64,000 nt of DNA from contig NZ_CABUOL010000014.1 of the NCBI RefSeq assembly GCF_902493215.1, positions 1-64,000 of the forward strand, in the 5' to 3' direction. A model generated the notes under the pieces. It made no database searches, was not told the DNA's origin, and saw only the letters and a list, made by a program, of their open reading frames with translations. Position numbers and translations under genes: made by a program. Positions 17,059-25,700 of the stretch are shown piece after piece (positions within the stretch are counted from its first letter, which is position 1; each line of letters starts with the position of its first letter). Origin of the DNA: an uncultured Mediterranea sp. (GTDB lineage: Bacteria > Bacteroidota > Bacteroidia > Bacteroidales > Bacteroidaceae).

Positions 17059-17211
17059 AGACAATGCATTGCCTCGATGCAGGACGTGCAATGTTTTGCA
17101 TCAAAACATGCAATCTTTCCCGCCAGAACATGCAATGTTTTCCACCCGAACAAGCAATGTTTTTCACGAGAGAAAACAATGCTTTCCGCCAGGGAAAACA
17201 ATGCTTTCTTC
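17059..17211. repeat. 22-bp tandem array A (about 7 degenerate units)
   Basis: Between murI and the DUF2007 gene, units of exactly 22 bp start at 17102, 17124, 17146, 17168 and 17190, with two less regular units before them. The consensus is close to CAGAACATGCAATGTTTTCCAC: variable ends around an AACATGCAATGTTTTC core. There are no unique spacers and no convincing ORF through it. The rest of the 355-bp murI-DUF2007 gap is plain. Confidence 0.85.
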
Positions 17212-17318
17212 CACGACATGCCCCTCCGCATCGCCCCGCCATAGCTGAAAAATCGGCGCAAAAGCAGCTTTCCGAACAAATAATCGTAACACAAGAAGCA
17301 ACGAATGCAGGAATTTGT

Positions 17319-17326
17319 TATTTTTG
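17319..17326 (+). promoter_or_regulatory. -7 box for the DUF2007-proBA unit
   Basis: TATTTTTG, 30 bp before the ATG at 17356. Its position supports that start rather than the in-frame ATG at 17305, which would lie upstream of the transcription start. Confidence 0.55.
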
Positions 17327-17355
17327 TAGGACCAAACCTTCAAAATCAGAAAGTC

Positions 17356-17595
17356 ATGAAAGCTGAAGACAAAACCAAACTCGTCGAAGTGTTCAAAGGT
17401 TCCCTGTGGGAAGCCGAGTTGATCAAAGGCCTGATGGAGGCCAACGGAGTGAAAGCCGTCACCAAAGACGGAGTGGCCGTCAACGTGGCCTTGCCCGAAA
17501 CGGCCATCGATGTAGCCGTACTGGTGAATGAAGCCGATTACGAAAGTGCCATGGAGGTGCTGCGCGAGCGCGACAGAGAGAAGAACCCCGAATAG
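17356..17595 (+). CDS. DUF2007-family small protein
   Basis: 79 residues: VEVFKGSLWEAELIKGLMEANGVKAV followed by VALPETAIDVAVLVNEADYESAMEVL, the two-part alpha/beta pattern of DUF2007 (putative signal-transducing) proteins, close to a GlnB-like fold. It is cytoplasmic with no signal peptide. It lies 27 bp before proBA and likely shares its transcript. Function unknown. Confidence 0.8.
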   Translation: MKAEDKTKLVEVFKGSLWEAELIKGLMEANGVKAVTKDGVAVNVALPETAIDVAVLVNEADYESAMEVLRERDREKNPE

Positions 17596-17622
17596 CCTGC
17601 CCTCCCAATCCCCGCCACAAAT

Positions 17623-19689
17623 ATGAGACAACCATACAAACGGATTGCTGTCAAAGTGGGCAGCAACGTACTGACGCGTGCCGACGGTACGCTCGACATC
17701 ACACGCATGTCGGCCCTCGCCGACCAGATAGCCGCCCTCCACAAGAGCGGCATCGAAGTTATCCTCGTATCCTCGGGTGCCGTAGCCTCGGGCAAGAGCG
17801 AAATCTGCCCGACCGGCACGCTGGATGAGGTAGACCAGCGCCAACTGTTCTCTGCCGTAGGACAGGCCAAGCTCATCAACCGCTACTTCGAGCTCTTCCG
17901 CGAACATGGCATCCCCGTGGGGCAGGTGCTCACGGTCAAGGAGAACTTTGCCTCGCACAGCCACTACGTGACGCAACAGAACTGCATGAAGGTGATGCTG
18001 GAAAACGGCGTCATCCCCATCGTCAACGAGAACGACACCATCTCGCTCAGCGAGCTGATGTTCACCGACAACGACGAACTCTCCGGCCAGATAGCTACCA
18101 TGATGGATGTTCAGGCCCTCATCATCCTGAGCAACATCGACGGCCTCTACAACGGCGCACCTACCGATCCTACGGCCCACATCCTGCGCGAAATACGTCC
18201 CGACGACCGTCTGGACGACTACATCCAGAGCGGCAAGTCGAGCCTGGGGCGCGGCGGAATGCACACCAAGACACGCATCGCTCGCCAGATAGCAGCACAA
18301 GGCATCGACGTGTACATCGCCAACGGTAAGCGCAACGACATCCTGACCGACCTGATGGAGCGCCCCGAAGAGACACCCTGCACCCACTTCCTTCCCTCAA
18401 CCAAACCAGCCGGAGACAATGCCCCCAGCCCCTCCTCTCCCTCATTGGAGGAAACCTTCGTAGCCGCCCGTGCCGCCAGCCTCCACCTGCTGGCCCTGAG
18501 CGATGAGGAAATAAACCGTGCCCTGTTGGCCGTGGCCGATGCGGTCGAGGAAGACACACCCTTGCTGTTGGAAGAGAACCGCAAAGACTTGGCGCGCATG
18601 AGCCCGTCCGACCCCAAGTACGACCGGCTGAAGCTGACCGAAGCCCGTCTGAAAGACATTGCCGACGGCATCCGCCACGTGGCCACCCTCCCCTCGCCGC
18701 TGGGACGCATACTCAAGGAATCGATCCTGCCCAACGGCCTCCGCCTGCAAAAGAAGAGCTTCCCCTTTGGCGTCATCGGCATCATCTACGAAGCACGCCC
18801 CAACGTGACGCTCGATGTCTTCGCCCTTTGTCTGAAGAGCGGCAATGCCTGCCTGCTGAAGGGCGGAAGTGATGCCGACCAGTCCAACCGCGCCCTGGTG
18901 CGCACCATCCATCGGGTTCTGTCGCGCCTGGGCATCGACACCCGTTGTGTGGAGCTGCTGCCCGCCACTCACGAAGCCGCCACCGAACTGATGCATGCCG
19001 AAAAGTACGTGGACCTCATCATCCCCCGCGGAGGAAGCCGGCTGATAGACTTCGTCCGCCGCGAGGCTACTGTGCCCGTTATCGAGACAGGCGCAGGTAT
19101 CTGCCACACCTACTTCGACCGCAACGGTGACCTGAGCAAAGGCATGGCCATCGTACTCAACGCCAAGACCCGCCGCGTCAGCGTCTGCAATGCCCTCGAC
19201 TGCCTGCTCATCGACCGCCGACGTCTGTCCGACCTGCCGCAACTCTGTGCCCCTCTGGCCGAAAAGGAAGTGACCCTCTATGCCGATGCTCCTGCCTACG
19301 CCGCCCTGCAAGGGCACTACCCCAACGAATGGCTTCGCCCGGCCGCGGAAGAAGACTTCGGACGCGAGTTTCTGGACTATAAAATGGCTGTCAAAACCGT
19401 AGAAGGACTGGACGAGGCATTGGCCCACATCCGCCGATACAGCTCCCGCCATAGCGAGTGCATCGTGACGGAAGACACCGCTACCGCCGCCCGCTTCTGC
19501 CGCGACGTGGATGCCGCCTGCGTCTACGTCAACGCCCCGACCTCGTTCACCGACGGAGGCCAGTTCGGTATGGGTGCGGAGATAGGCATCAGTACCCAGA
19601 AGCTGCATGCCCGTGGCCCCATGGCACTGGAAGAAATTACTACCTACAAGTGGATTGTCGAAGGAAACGGGCAGGTACGGAAACCTTAA
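17623..19689 (+). CDS. proBA: Fused glutamate 5-kinase / gamma-glutamyl phosphate reductase (P5CS-like)
   Basis: One 688-residue frame covers both steps from glutamate to glutamate semialdehyde in proline synthesis. Residues 1-257 are the kinase (KVGSNVL at 11-17, SSGAVASGK 50-58, IVNENDTIS 133-141, GRGGMHTK 209-216) without a PUA domain. A Pro/Ser-rich linker follows (about 258-275). Residues 275-688 are the reductase, with the VCNALD catalytic cysteine at 522 and FGVIGIIYEARPNV. Separate proB and proA genes are the bacterial norm, and the fused order is that of eukaryotic P5CS. No stop or frameshift lies between the domains. The stop codon overlaps that of the convergent porin gene. Confidence 0.93.
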   Translation: MRQPYKRIAVKVGSNVLTRADGTLDITRMSALADQIAALHKSGIEVILVSSGAVASGKSEICPTGTLDEVDQRQLFSAVGQAKLINRYFELFREHGIPVGQVLTVKENFASHSHYVTQQNCMKVMLENGVIPIVNENDTISLSELMFTDNDELSGQIATMMDVQALIILSNIDGLYNGAPTDPTAHILREIRPDDRLDDYIQSGKSSLGRGGMHTKTRIARQIAAQGIDVYIANGKRNDILTDLMERPEETPCTHFLPSTKPAGDNAPSPSSPSLEETFVAARAASLHLLALSDEEINRALLAVADAVEEDTPLLLEENRKDLARMSPSDPKYDRLKLTEARLKDIADGIRHVATLPSPLGRILKESILPNGLRLQKKSFPFGVIGIIYEARPNVTLDVFALCLKSGNACLLKGGSDADQSNRALVRTIHRVLSRLGIDTRCVELLPATHEAATELMHAEKYVDLIIPRGGSRLIDFVRREATVPVIETGAGICHTYFDRNGDLSKGMAIVLNAKTRRVSVCNALDCLLIDRRRLSDLPQLCAPLAEKEVTLYADAPAYAALQGHYPNEWLRPAAEEDFGREFLDYKMAVKTVEGLDEALAHIRRYSSRHSECIVTEDTATAARFCRDVDAACVYVNAPTSFTDGGQFGMGAEIGISTQKLHARGPMALEEITTYKWIVEGNGQVRKP

Positions 19690-20864
19690 AAGACGGGGAT
19701 GGTATAGACAAGACCCAACGAAATGCGTTGCGAGGAAGAGTCATCAGCACCCAATGCCCGCGCACGCGACGTCAAGCCATACTTTTTGTAAAGCAGGTGC
19801 AGGTAAATCTTCAGCTCACTATTGTCCATCGGGAAATATTCCGCACAGAGCTGTGTGTTCCATGTGCGACGATAGAGGCCTTCCTCGTACGGGCCGTTGG
19901 CCTTGTAGACACCGCCCAGCTCGTAGGCTCCCTTGGCATACACATTCCAATGCTTGTGTATCCGATAGTCGAAGTTGACAATGGTGGTGAAGTACTGCAC
20001 ATGTTGGGCTGTCACCCCTCCCTCGGGAAGGGTGGCCGACAACTCGCTGACCAGCCCTTTCGTATCGATACCTTCGCGCGAATACATCAGGTCGACGTAA
20101 GCCACAATCGGGCCTTTCTCCCATACATTGCCGGCTGTCAGGTAAAGGATGTCGCGTTTGCGGGCCAGTTCGCCCCACGAAACGGAGTAGCGCAGGTTCA
20201 GCCCGCGGTCAAAAAAATAGCCGTCCCAGTTCAGGGTGGAGAGTACGGGTACCTTCACCTTCTCCACTCCTTCGGGCGTCCCATACAGAAAAGCCTCCTC
20301 CCCCTTGCCGGCCGCATTGTTCACGACCTGTACATTGAGGTGCTGGTCGGGCTTCAGGATGATGCAACCGTTTACTCCCGCCTGATAACAATCGATATAA
20401 TTGTTGAAATCACTGAATTCACGCACACGGATGGAGTTCACCCAATACTCATAGCCGCCCAGCTGAATGGCTTGCTTGCCCACCGTCAGAGCAAAACGGG
20501 GGTTCATTTTCCAACCGACAGACGCACATTCTACCGATGAAGACAGGTTGTCTACCGAACGCGGATTGCTGTATTTATTGAACGACTGGCGGAAGTGGTA
20601 GGAAAAGTTCTTACCGAAGTCGCCCAAGAGCTCCAGGCGTACACCATTAATCTTGAAAGCTGCCTCGTCCAACGAGCCGTCCACAAAATTGGCAGCCGCC
20701 GATGTATAAAACTGCAGGTTCATGCTGCTGGATGTGATGGATTTCCCTCCTTTGGTAAAACGTTCGAGCAACGTACGACCTTCTTCGGGCTCAATCAAAG
20801 GTTCCTGAGCCTGTACAACCATACCTCCCAGCAGACAACAGAACAATAACAATGCTTTCTTCAT
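19686..20864 (-). CDS. Outer-membrane porin-like protein (OprP/OprO-like)
   Basis: 392 residues from MKKALLLFCC with signal peptide cleaved near VVQAQ. The mature part is almost entirely amphipathic strands (FKINGVRLELLGDFGKNFSY, FALTVGKQAIQLGGYEYW, KIYLHLLYKKYG) and ends in a terminal Phe, the mark of an outer-membrane barrel. The layout resembles phosphate/pyrophosphate-selective porins of Bacteroidetes, but specificity is unknown. A longer frame upstream crosses the promoter and is not used. Its TAA overlaps the proBA stop in the opposite direction. Confidence 0.75.
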   Translation of the reverse strand: MKKALLLFCCLLGGMVVQAQEPLIEPEEGRTLLERFTKGGKSITSSSMNLQFYTSAAANFVDGSLDEAAFKINGVRLELLGDFGKNFSYHFRQSFNKYSNPRSVDNLSSSVECASVGWKMNPRFALTVGKQAIQLGGYEYWVNSIRVREFSDFNNYIDCYQAGVNGCIILKPDQHLNVQVVNNAAGKGEEAFLYGTPEGVEKVKVPVLSTLNWDGYFFDRGLNLRYSVSWGELARKRDILYLTAGNVWEKGPIVAYVDLMYSREGIDTKGLVSELSATLPEGGVTAQHVQYFTTIVNFDYRIHKHWNVYAKGAYELGGVYKANGPYEEGLYRRTWNTQLCAEYFPMDNSELKIYLHLLYKKYGLTSRARALGADDSSSQRISLGLVYTIPVF

Positions 20865-20892
20865 ATCAGATTCTTTTAAGATTTTGCAAAAG

Positions 20893-20900
20893 CAAATATA
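20893..20900 (-). promoter_or_regulatory. -7 box for the porin gene
   Basis: TATATTTG on the minus strand, about 29 bp before the ATG at 20864. Confidence 0.55.
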
Positions 20901-20940
20901 TGGAAAAAGACGAACATAACAGTTCAAACAAAGAAAAAAA

Positions 20941-20982
20941 TGGGAATGTACCTCCGCATCAAGCGGTTTCGGCACATTCCCA
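20941..20982 (-). terminator. Terminator after the GH109 gene (end of PUL 1)
   Basis: TGGGAATGT and ACATTCCCA form the outer stem, with an inner CCGC/GCGG; on the minus strand TTTTTTTC follows. Confidence 0.75.
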
Positions 20983-21032
20983 TTCCTCAAAAGGGAGTTG
21001 TTTCCCCAAACGTTCAGAAAAGAACGTTCATT

Positions 21033-22586
21033 TTATTTTTTCTCAGCTTCTGCCCATTCCTTGGCACCCTGCTCTTTCAGCTTGGCAGTGAAAGCCTTGG
21101 CTTTCTCCATTGTAGCAGCTTCTTCTTCGGGGCTTGCATAAGCGTGCTTGAAGCCTTTCACTACATTCCATTCGCCACGAGTAAAGTCGGGGAATTCTAC
21201 AGGAGCGCAACCGTTGTCCATAGACAATTCGCCCAGCTCGGCCAGACAGCACCATTCAGCCAGGTCATATACGTCCATATCCAAAGGAAGACCATTCTGC
21301 AGGCAGTATACCAGACGGCTGTCCATGATGAAGTCCATACCACCGTGACCACCTACTTCTTTGGCCATTTCGCCATATTTCTTCAGGATGGGGTGCTGAT
21401 ATTTCTCAACCAATGCCTTCATGTCGGCGTCAGACATAAATCCGTGTGCACTCAGGTCGTCTACCTTGGGCTGTACGCCAGAAGCACTCATCTGAGCAGC
21501 ATCGAGAGCATAACCTTCTACCGGATACTTGTTGGCAAAGCCTTTGGTACCCGTCAGCTGATACAGACGGTTGTAGGGCTGCGGAGTCATTACGTTGTGC
21601 TGGATTTCGATAACCTTACCGTTGGCCGTGCGAATCAGCGTTGTAGTGTGGTCACCGTTACGGAAGTTGTTGCAAGTAGAATCTGCTCTTTCCTCAACCA
21701 GTGCCTTACCGATAACCGACTTGGTATCCATAGCAACCAGTGTTGTCATGCGGTCGCCGCGGTGGATATTGAGAGCTTGTGCTACGGGGCCAAGGCCGTG
21801 AGTAGCATAAACGTCGCCACGATGACGCATGTTGTAATCCAAACGCCAGCCCAGCTTGTCGCCTTCGCCGTTCTTCCAATAGTAATCCCAGAACTCGCTC
21901 AAGTTGTGGATATAGGCTCCCTGTGCACGGATCACTTCACCGAACACACCGTTCTGAGCCATGTTCAGAGTATTCATTTCGAACCAGTCATAGCAGCAGT
22001 TCTCCAGAATCATACAGTGCTTGCGGTTCTTTTCGCTCAATTCAATCAGTTCCCAGCATTCTTTCAGGTTCATAGCCGAAGGAACTTCGATGGCTACGTT
22101 CTTGCCGTTCTCCAAAGCACACTTGGCAATGGGGAAGTGATGCAACCAGTCGGCAGCGATGTAAACCAAGTCGATGTCATCGCGCTTGCACAGCTCTTCA
22201 TAACCTTTGGCACCTGAATAGATGGCAGCTTTCGGCAGAGAAGCTTTCTTCAAAATCTGCTGGCAGGCCTCGGCACGCTTCTGCTCATAGTCGCAAAGAG
22301 CAACAATCTGAGTACCGGGAATGTAAGTGAAACGGGCTACGGCACCCGGGCCACGCATACCCAAACCTACAAATCCGACGCGAACAACGTCCATTTTCGG
22401 AGTTGTCAGTCCCAATACACTCTTCTGTCCGGCAGGACGTTCGGGAGTCTTCACAACGATAGTTCCGTTCTTCCACTCCCACTGGGTACCTTTGTCGTTC
22501 GTCTGAACGGTAGAGGCTGTCTGTGTAGAGCATGCACCCAACACAACAAGGCACATGGCCAACACGAATGTTCCAATTTTTTTCAT
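21033..22586 (-). CDS. GH109 NAD-dependent alpha-N-acetylgalactosaminidase (lipoprotein)
   Basis: 517 residues with a lipobox (VVLGAC, Cys19). A Gfo/Idh/MocA-type Rossmann motif GFVGLGMRGPGA (71-82) is followed by the GH109 features: a long insert with ILENCCYDWFEMNTL and the YATHGLGPVAQ motif. GH109 enzymes remove terminal alpha-GalNAc (blood-group A, Tn) by an NAD-assisted redox-elimination mechanism. It is the last gene of a PUL with GH110 and GH31. The family is well supported; the natural glycan is inferred from context. Confidence 0.88.
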   Translation of the reverse strand: MKKIGTFVLAMCLVVLGACSTQTASTVQTNDKGTQWEWKNGTIVVKTPERPAGQKSVLGLTTPKMDVVRVGFVGLGMRGPGAVARFTYIPGTQIVALCDYEQKRAEACQQILKKASLPKAAIYSGAKGYEELCKRDDIDLVYIAADWLHHFPIAKCALENGKNVAIEVPSAMNLKECWELIELSEKNRKHCMILENCCYDWFEMNTLNMAQNGVFGEVIRAQGAYIHNLSEFWDYYWKNGEGDKLGWRLDYNMRHRGDVYATHGLGPVAQALNIHRGDRMTTLVAMDTKSVIGKALVEERADSTCNNFRNGDHTTTLIRTANGKVIEIQHNVMTPQPYNRLYQLTGTKGFANKYPVEGYALDAAQMSASGVQPKVDDLSAHGFMSDADMKALVEKYQHPILKKYGEMAKEVGGHGGMDFIMDSRLVYCLQNGLPLDMDVYDLAEWCCLAELGELSMDNGCAPVEFPDFTRGEWNVVKGFKHAYASPEEEAATMEKAKAFTAKLKEQGAKEWAEAEKK

Positions 22587-22644
22587 AAATGGTTTTTATT
22601 TTAAAGTTAAAGAATAAAAATTGTTTCCTTTTCCGGGAGGAAAA

Positions 22645-22670
22645 GAGCATGCCACGACTTTGGCATACTC
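22645..22670 (-). terminator. Terminator-like hairpin between GH31 and GH109
   Basis: GAGTATGCCA and TGGCATGCTC (minus strand, one mismatch) followed by TTTTCC. It lies downstream of a -7 box at 22699-22692, so it is inside the predicted GH109 leader as well as behind GH31. Confidence 0.6.
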
Positions 22671-22691
22671 CCTTCCTTTATTTACAGTTTG

Positions 22692-22699
22692 CAAAGGTA
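22692..22699 (-). promoter_or_regulatory. -7 box for GH109
   Basis: TACCTTTG on the minus strand, between the GH31 stop and the hairpin; predicted leader about 98 nt. Confidence 0.5.
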
Positions 22700-22739
22700 G
22701 GCATTACTTGCCGATGAAACAAGAAGATGCCTTTCTTTT

Positions 22740-25700
22740 TCAGAACTTTATAACTTCCATCCGCTTATTTACCAGGAAACCGTCCTTAGCCTGCAAGTCA
22801 AACTTCACATTTCGGTTGGCTTTCAGCTTGATGACAAACAGGTCTACATCACCTTCCAGCGTCTCTCGGTTGCCCAAGTTGACAAAGGTCGGATAAAGCG
22901 CCTTCTCACCGTTGGTGTGCAGACGGTCGTTGGTCATGTTGTGCATTTCCTTCATGCCGACGGGTTCTATTCCGACAAATTCATAGTCGGACGGATTGTA
23001 AGGCAATGCAAAGCTCAGGGCATTTACCGATTTCAAAGCAGTGCCTTTCACACGGATTTCCACCGTTTCGCCCTTGACATAAGACCGTTTTGCCGTAGTC
23101 AGGCTGATGGCACCTTCTACAGGCTCTGACTTCCGATCGTCCGCACCATCTTCCAGACGGGTAGCTACGGCCGAAATGTCGTATGCGTCAATCAGCCCGT
23201 TGCCATTCAGGTCGCCACGGCTGATGTAGCCTTCGAAGTCGGAGTCACCCCGACGCAGACCTGTATAATTGGTATATGAAGTCAGGTCGTTCTCATCGAT
23301 CTTCTTGTCGTTGTTGATATCGCCCGGCAGGTAACTTTCTGTACCAGGTACCTTGAACACATAGATTTCACGGCCCGAACCATAGTCACCTACTGCCTCG
23401 GCAACACTCATCTTGATGTAGCGTACAGTAGGCTTCTCACCAAAGGTGAATATCTTCGTCTCATTATCGCGCTTCCATTCGAAGGCACCGGCTTCCGTCC
23501 AGTTCTCCTTGTCCATACTATACGAAATGGTACCCTTCAGCAACGTACCGTTACCGGCATTCTCGCGAGGCAGATAGTGAAGTTTCTCAATCTGATTGAT
23601 GGAGCGCAGGTCGATAATCAGGTCGAACGGTACAGCCTTCGCATTGTACTTCGTATGCCACAGCTCGCCTTCTTCGAAGTCGAACAGACGACGGATAGAG
23701 CCTCCCTGGTTGGGTACCGACGTCTCACCCACAAGACCTGTGATGGCAAATTCCAACGGATTCTGCTTGGTTGTAGCACTGCAAGTGGCCCAGTCGGACA
23801 CACCATCCTTATTGACGGCACGCACCTTGAACGAGTAATTGGTTTCGGCTTTCAGGTCTTCGAACAACAGTTCCGTATCTTTGATGGTCGAATAGAGCAT
23901 GCCGTTGAACTCTATTTCATAGAAATCGGCATTCTCGACCTTGTTCCATGTAGGCTTCAAGGTATAGGCTTCGGTATCGGCATCAGTAATCTGAACCTTC
24001 GGAGCGGCCAATGTACCCGATGTTACCCGATACTTGTCGGCCGGTGCAAACACAAATCCCTTCACCGTCAGGACCGTCTGTACGGCAGTAATGTCGGAAG
24101 CCCCCACTTTCACCAGCAATTGCGGATTCTTGGTGATAACCTTCTTGGCAAATTCAGTACCTGGCGTAGCAAACTGGTTCAAATTCGGCGCTTCATTGTA
24201 GTAATATACGTTTTCACCCTGATTGAAAGCATCCAGCGAGGCAGCCTCTGTCAGTTTCACTTTCCGTTTACCCACAACAACCGATACTTTCTTCGGCTTT
24301 TCGGTCACATTGATACGGAATTCGGTAGCCTTCTCACGTACAAAACCTTCGAAATCGCCCTGAGTCGGCTGAACCGTCACCGTCAGGTCGCCCTTGGCAT
24401 TGACATCCGACTGGATAAGGGTTGTTGCCGAACGGCCGGCACGATACTGCTCGGTCACGCCATCGTCGTCGTATTCTGTAAATTCACTATGTCCATAAGG
24501 ATACAGTTCATAGATACGCAGGTTCGGATTGATCTCGTGTACATTGTTGTTCGGATTGACCATCGGAATGATAGCACCTTTCTTAACGAATACGGGCAAC
24601 TTCCAGAGCGGAGCCGCAAAATTGTTGATGATACATCCTCCCTGATAAACATCACCGGTAAAGTAGTCTACCCACTCACCTTCGGGCAAATAAATGCCGT
24701 TGCGCACATCGTTGCCCTCCCCATCGGCCTTGGTAGCCTGATAAATGGGAGCCACCAGGAAGTAGGGACCATACAGATACTGATATTGGGTAGACTTGCC
24801 CAACGTATAGGTATTGGGATATTCCAGGAACATGGCACGTATCATCGGAAGCCCGTCGATTGCCTCATGGGCTATGCTATAGGCGTATGGCATGATCTCC
24901 GACTTCAGCTTCAGATACCAGCGGTTGATGGACGTGGCAGGTTCGCCCAACGCATGCGGATACTTTTCATTGGAGCCCCAGCCATCCATATTCAACTGCA
25001 TGGGCGTGAAGGCCTTCCACTGGAAATCGCGGGTATTCACTACCAGATTCTTACCACCGAAGATACCGTCCATATCCGACGTAATATTGGGATTACCCGA
25101 CAGCCCCGAACCGATATAGGTAGGAATATGGAAACGGATATATTCCCAGTTACCACCTGTCTGGTCGCCCGACCAGATGCCGGCATAGCGTTGTGTACCG
25201 GCCCAACCGTCCAAACTGATGATAAACGGACGGGCATTGTTGCCATAATAGGTCATAATCTGAGCCACATCCGTAATACCGTTCAATCCGAATGAATAAC
25301 CCGCACCTACCCAGGCCACGTCGGTCTTCAACACACGTACACCGGCGTCACGCACTTCCTTCACGATGTCGCGCTGGAGCAGAGGCTCTACACCTGCCTT
25401 GGGATGCAGGTCCGACTGGGTCCACAAACCGATTTCCACACCATTCTTGTGGGCATAGGTCGTCAGGTCTTTCAGATTCTGTACATTACCGTCCAGCGTG
25501 CCCGTCTGTCCATAGCCAGCACCATAACCATCGTTGGGTAACAACCAGCCAAAGGGCATATCATGGCTCTTGTAACGGTCTATCACAGCCCGTGCCGAAA
25601 ACTGATAATTGTTCTTCTCGCCGTTCAACGACTCCTTGACACCACCATTGTCTTTCTGGCTTTCTTTATAACGTTTGCCATCTTCGAAGAGGATACCATT

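Noticed and set aside
17059..17211. CRISPR-like array
   Set aside because: Units are contiguous at 22 bp with no unique spacers, no long conserved repeat and no cas genes; the same holds for 44901-45000.
16974..17294. Small minus-strand ORF through the 22-bp array
   Set aside because: Its Cys/His-rich translation simply mirrors the repeat, and no promoter or family supports it.
23577..25295. 572-codon + strand frame inside GH31
   Set aside because: No motif or signal; antisense of the GH31 barrel coding sequence.
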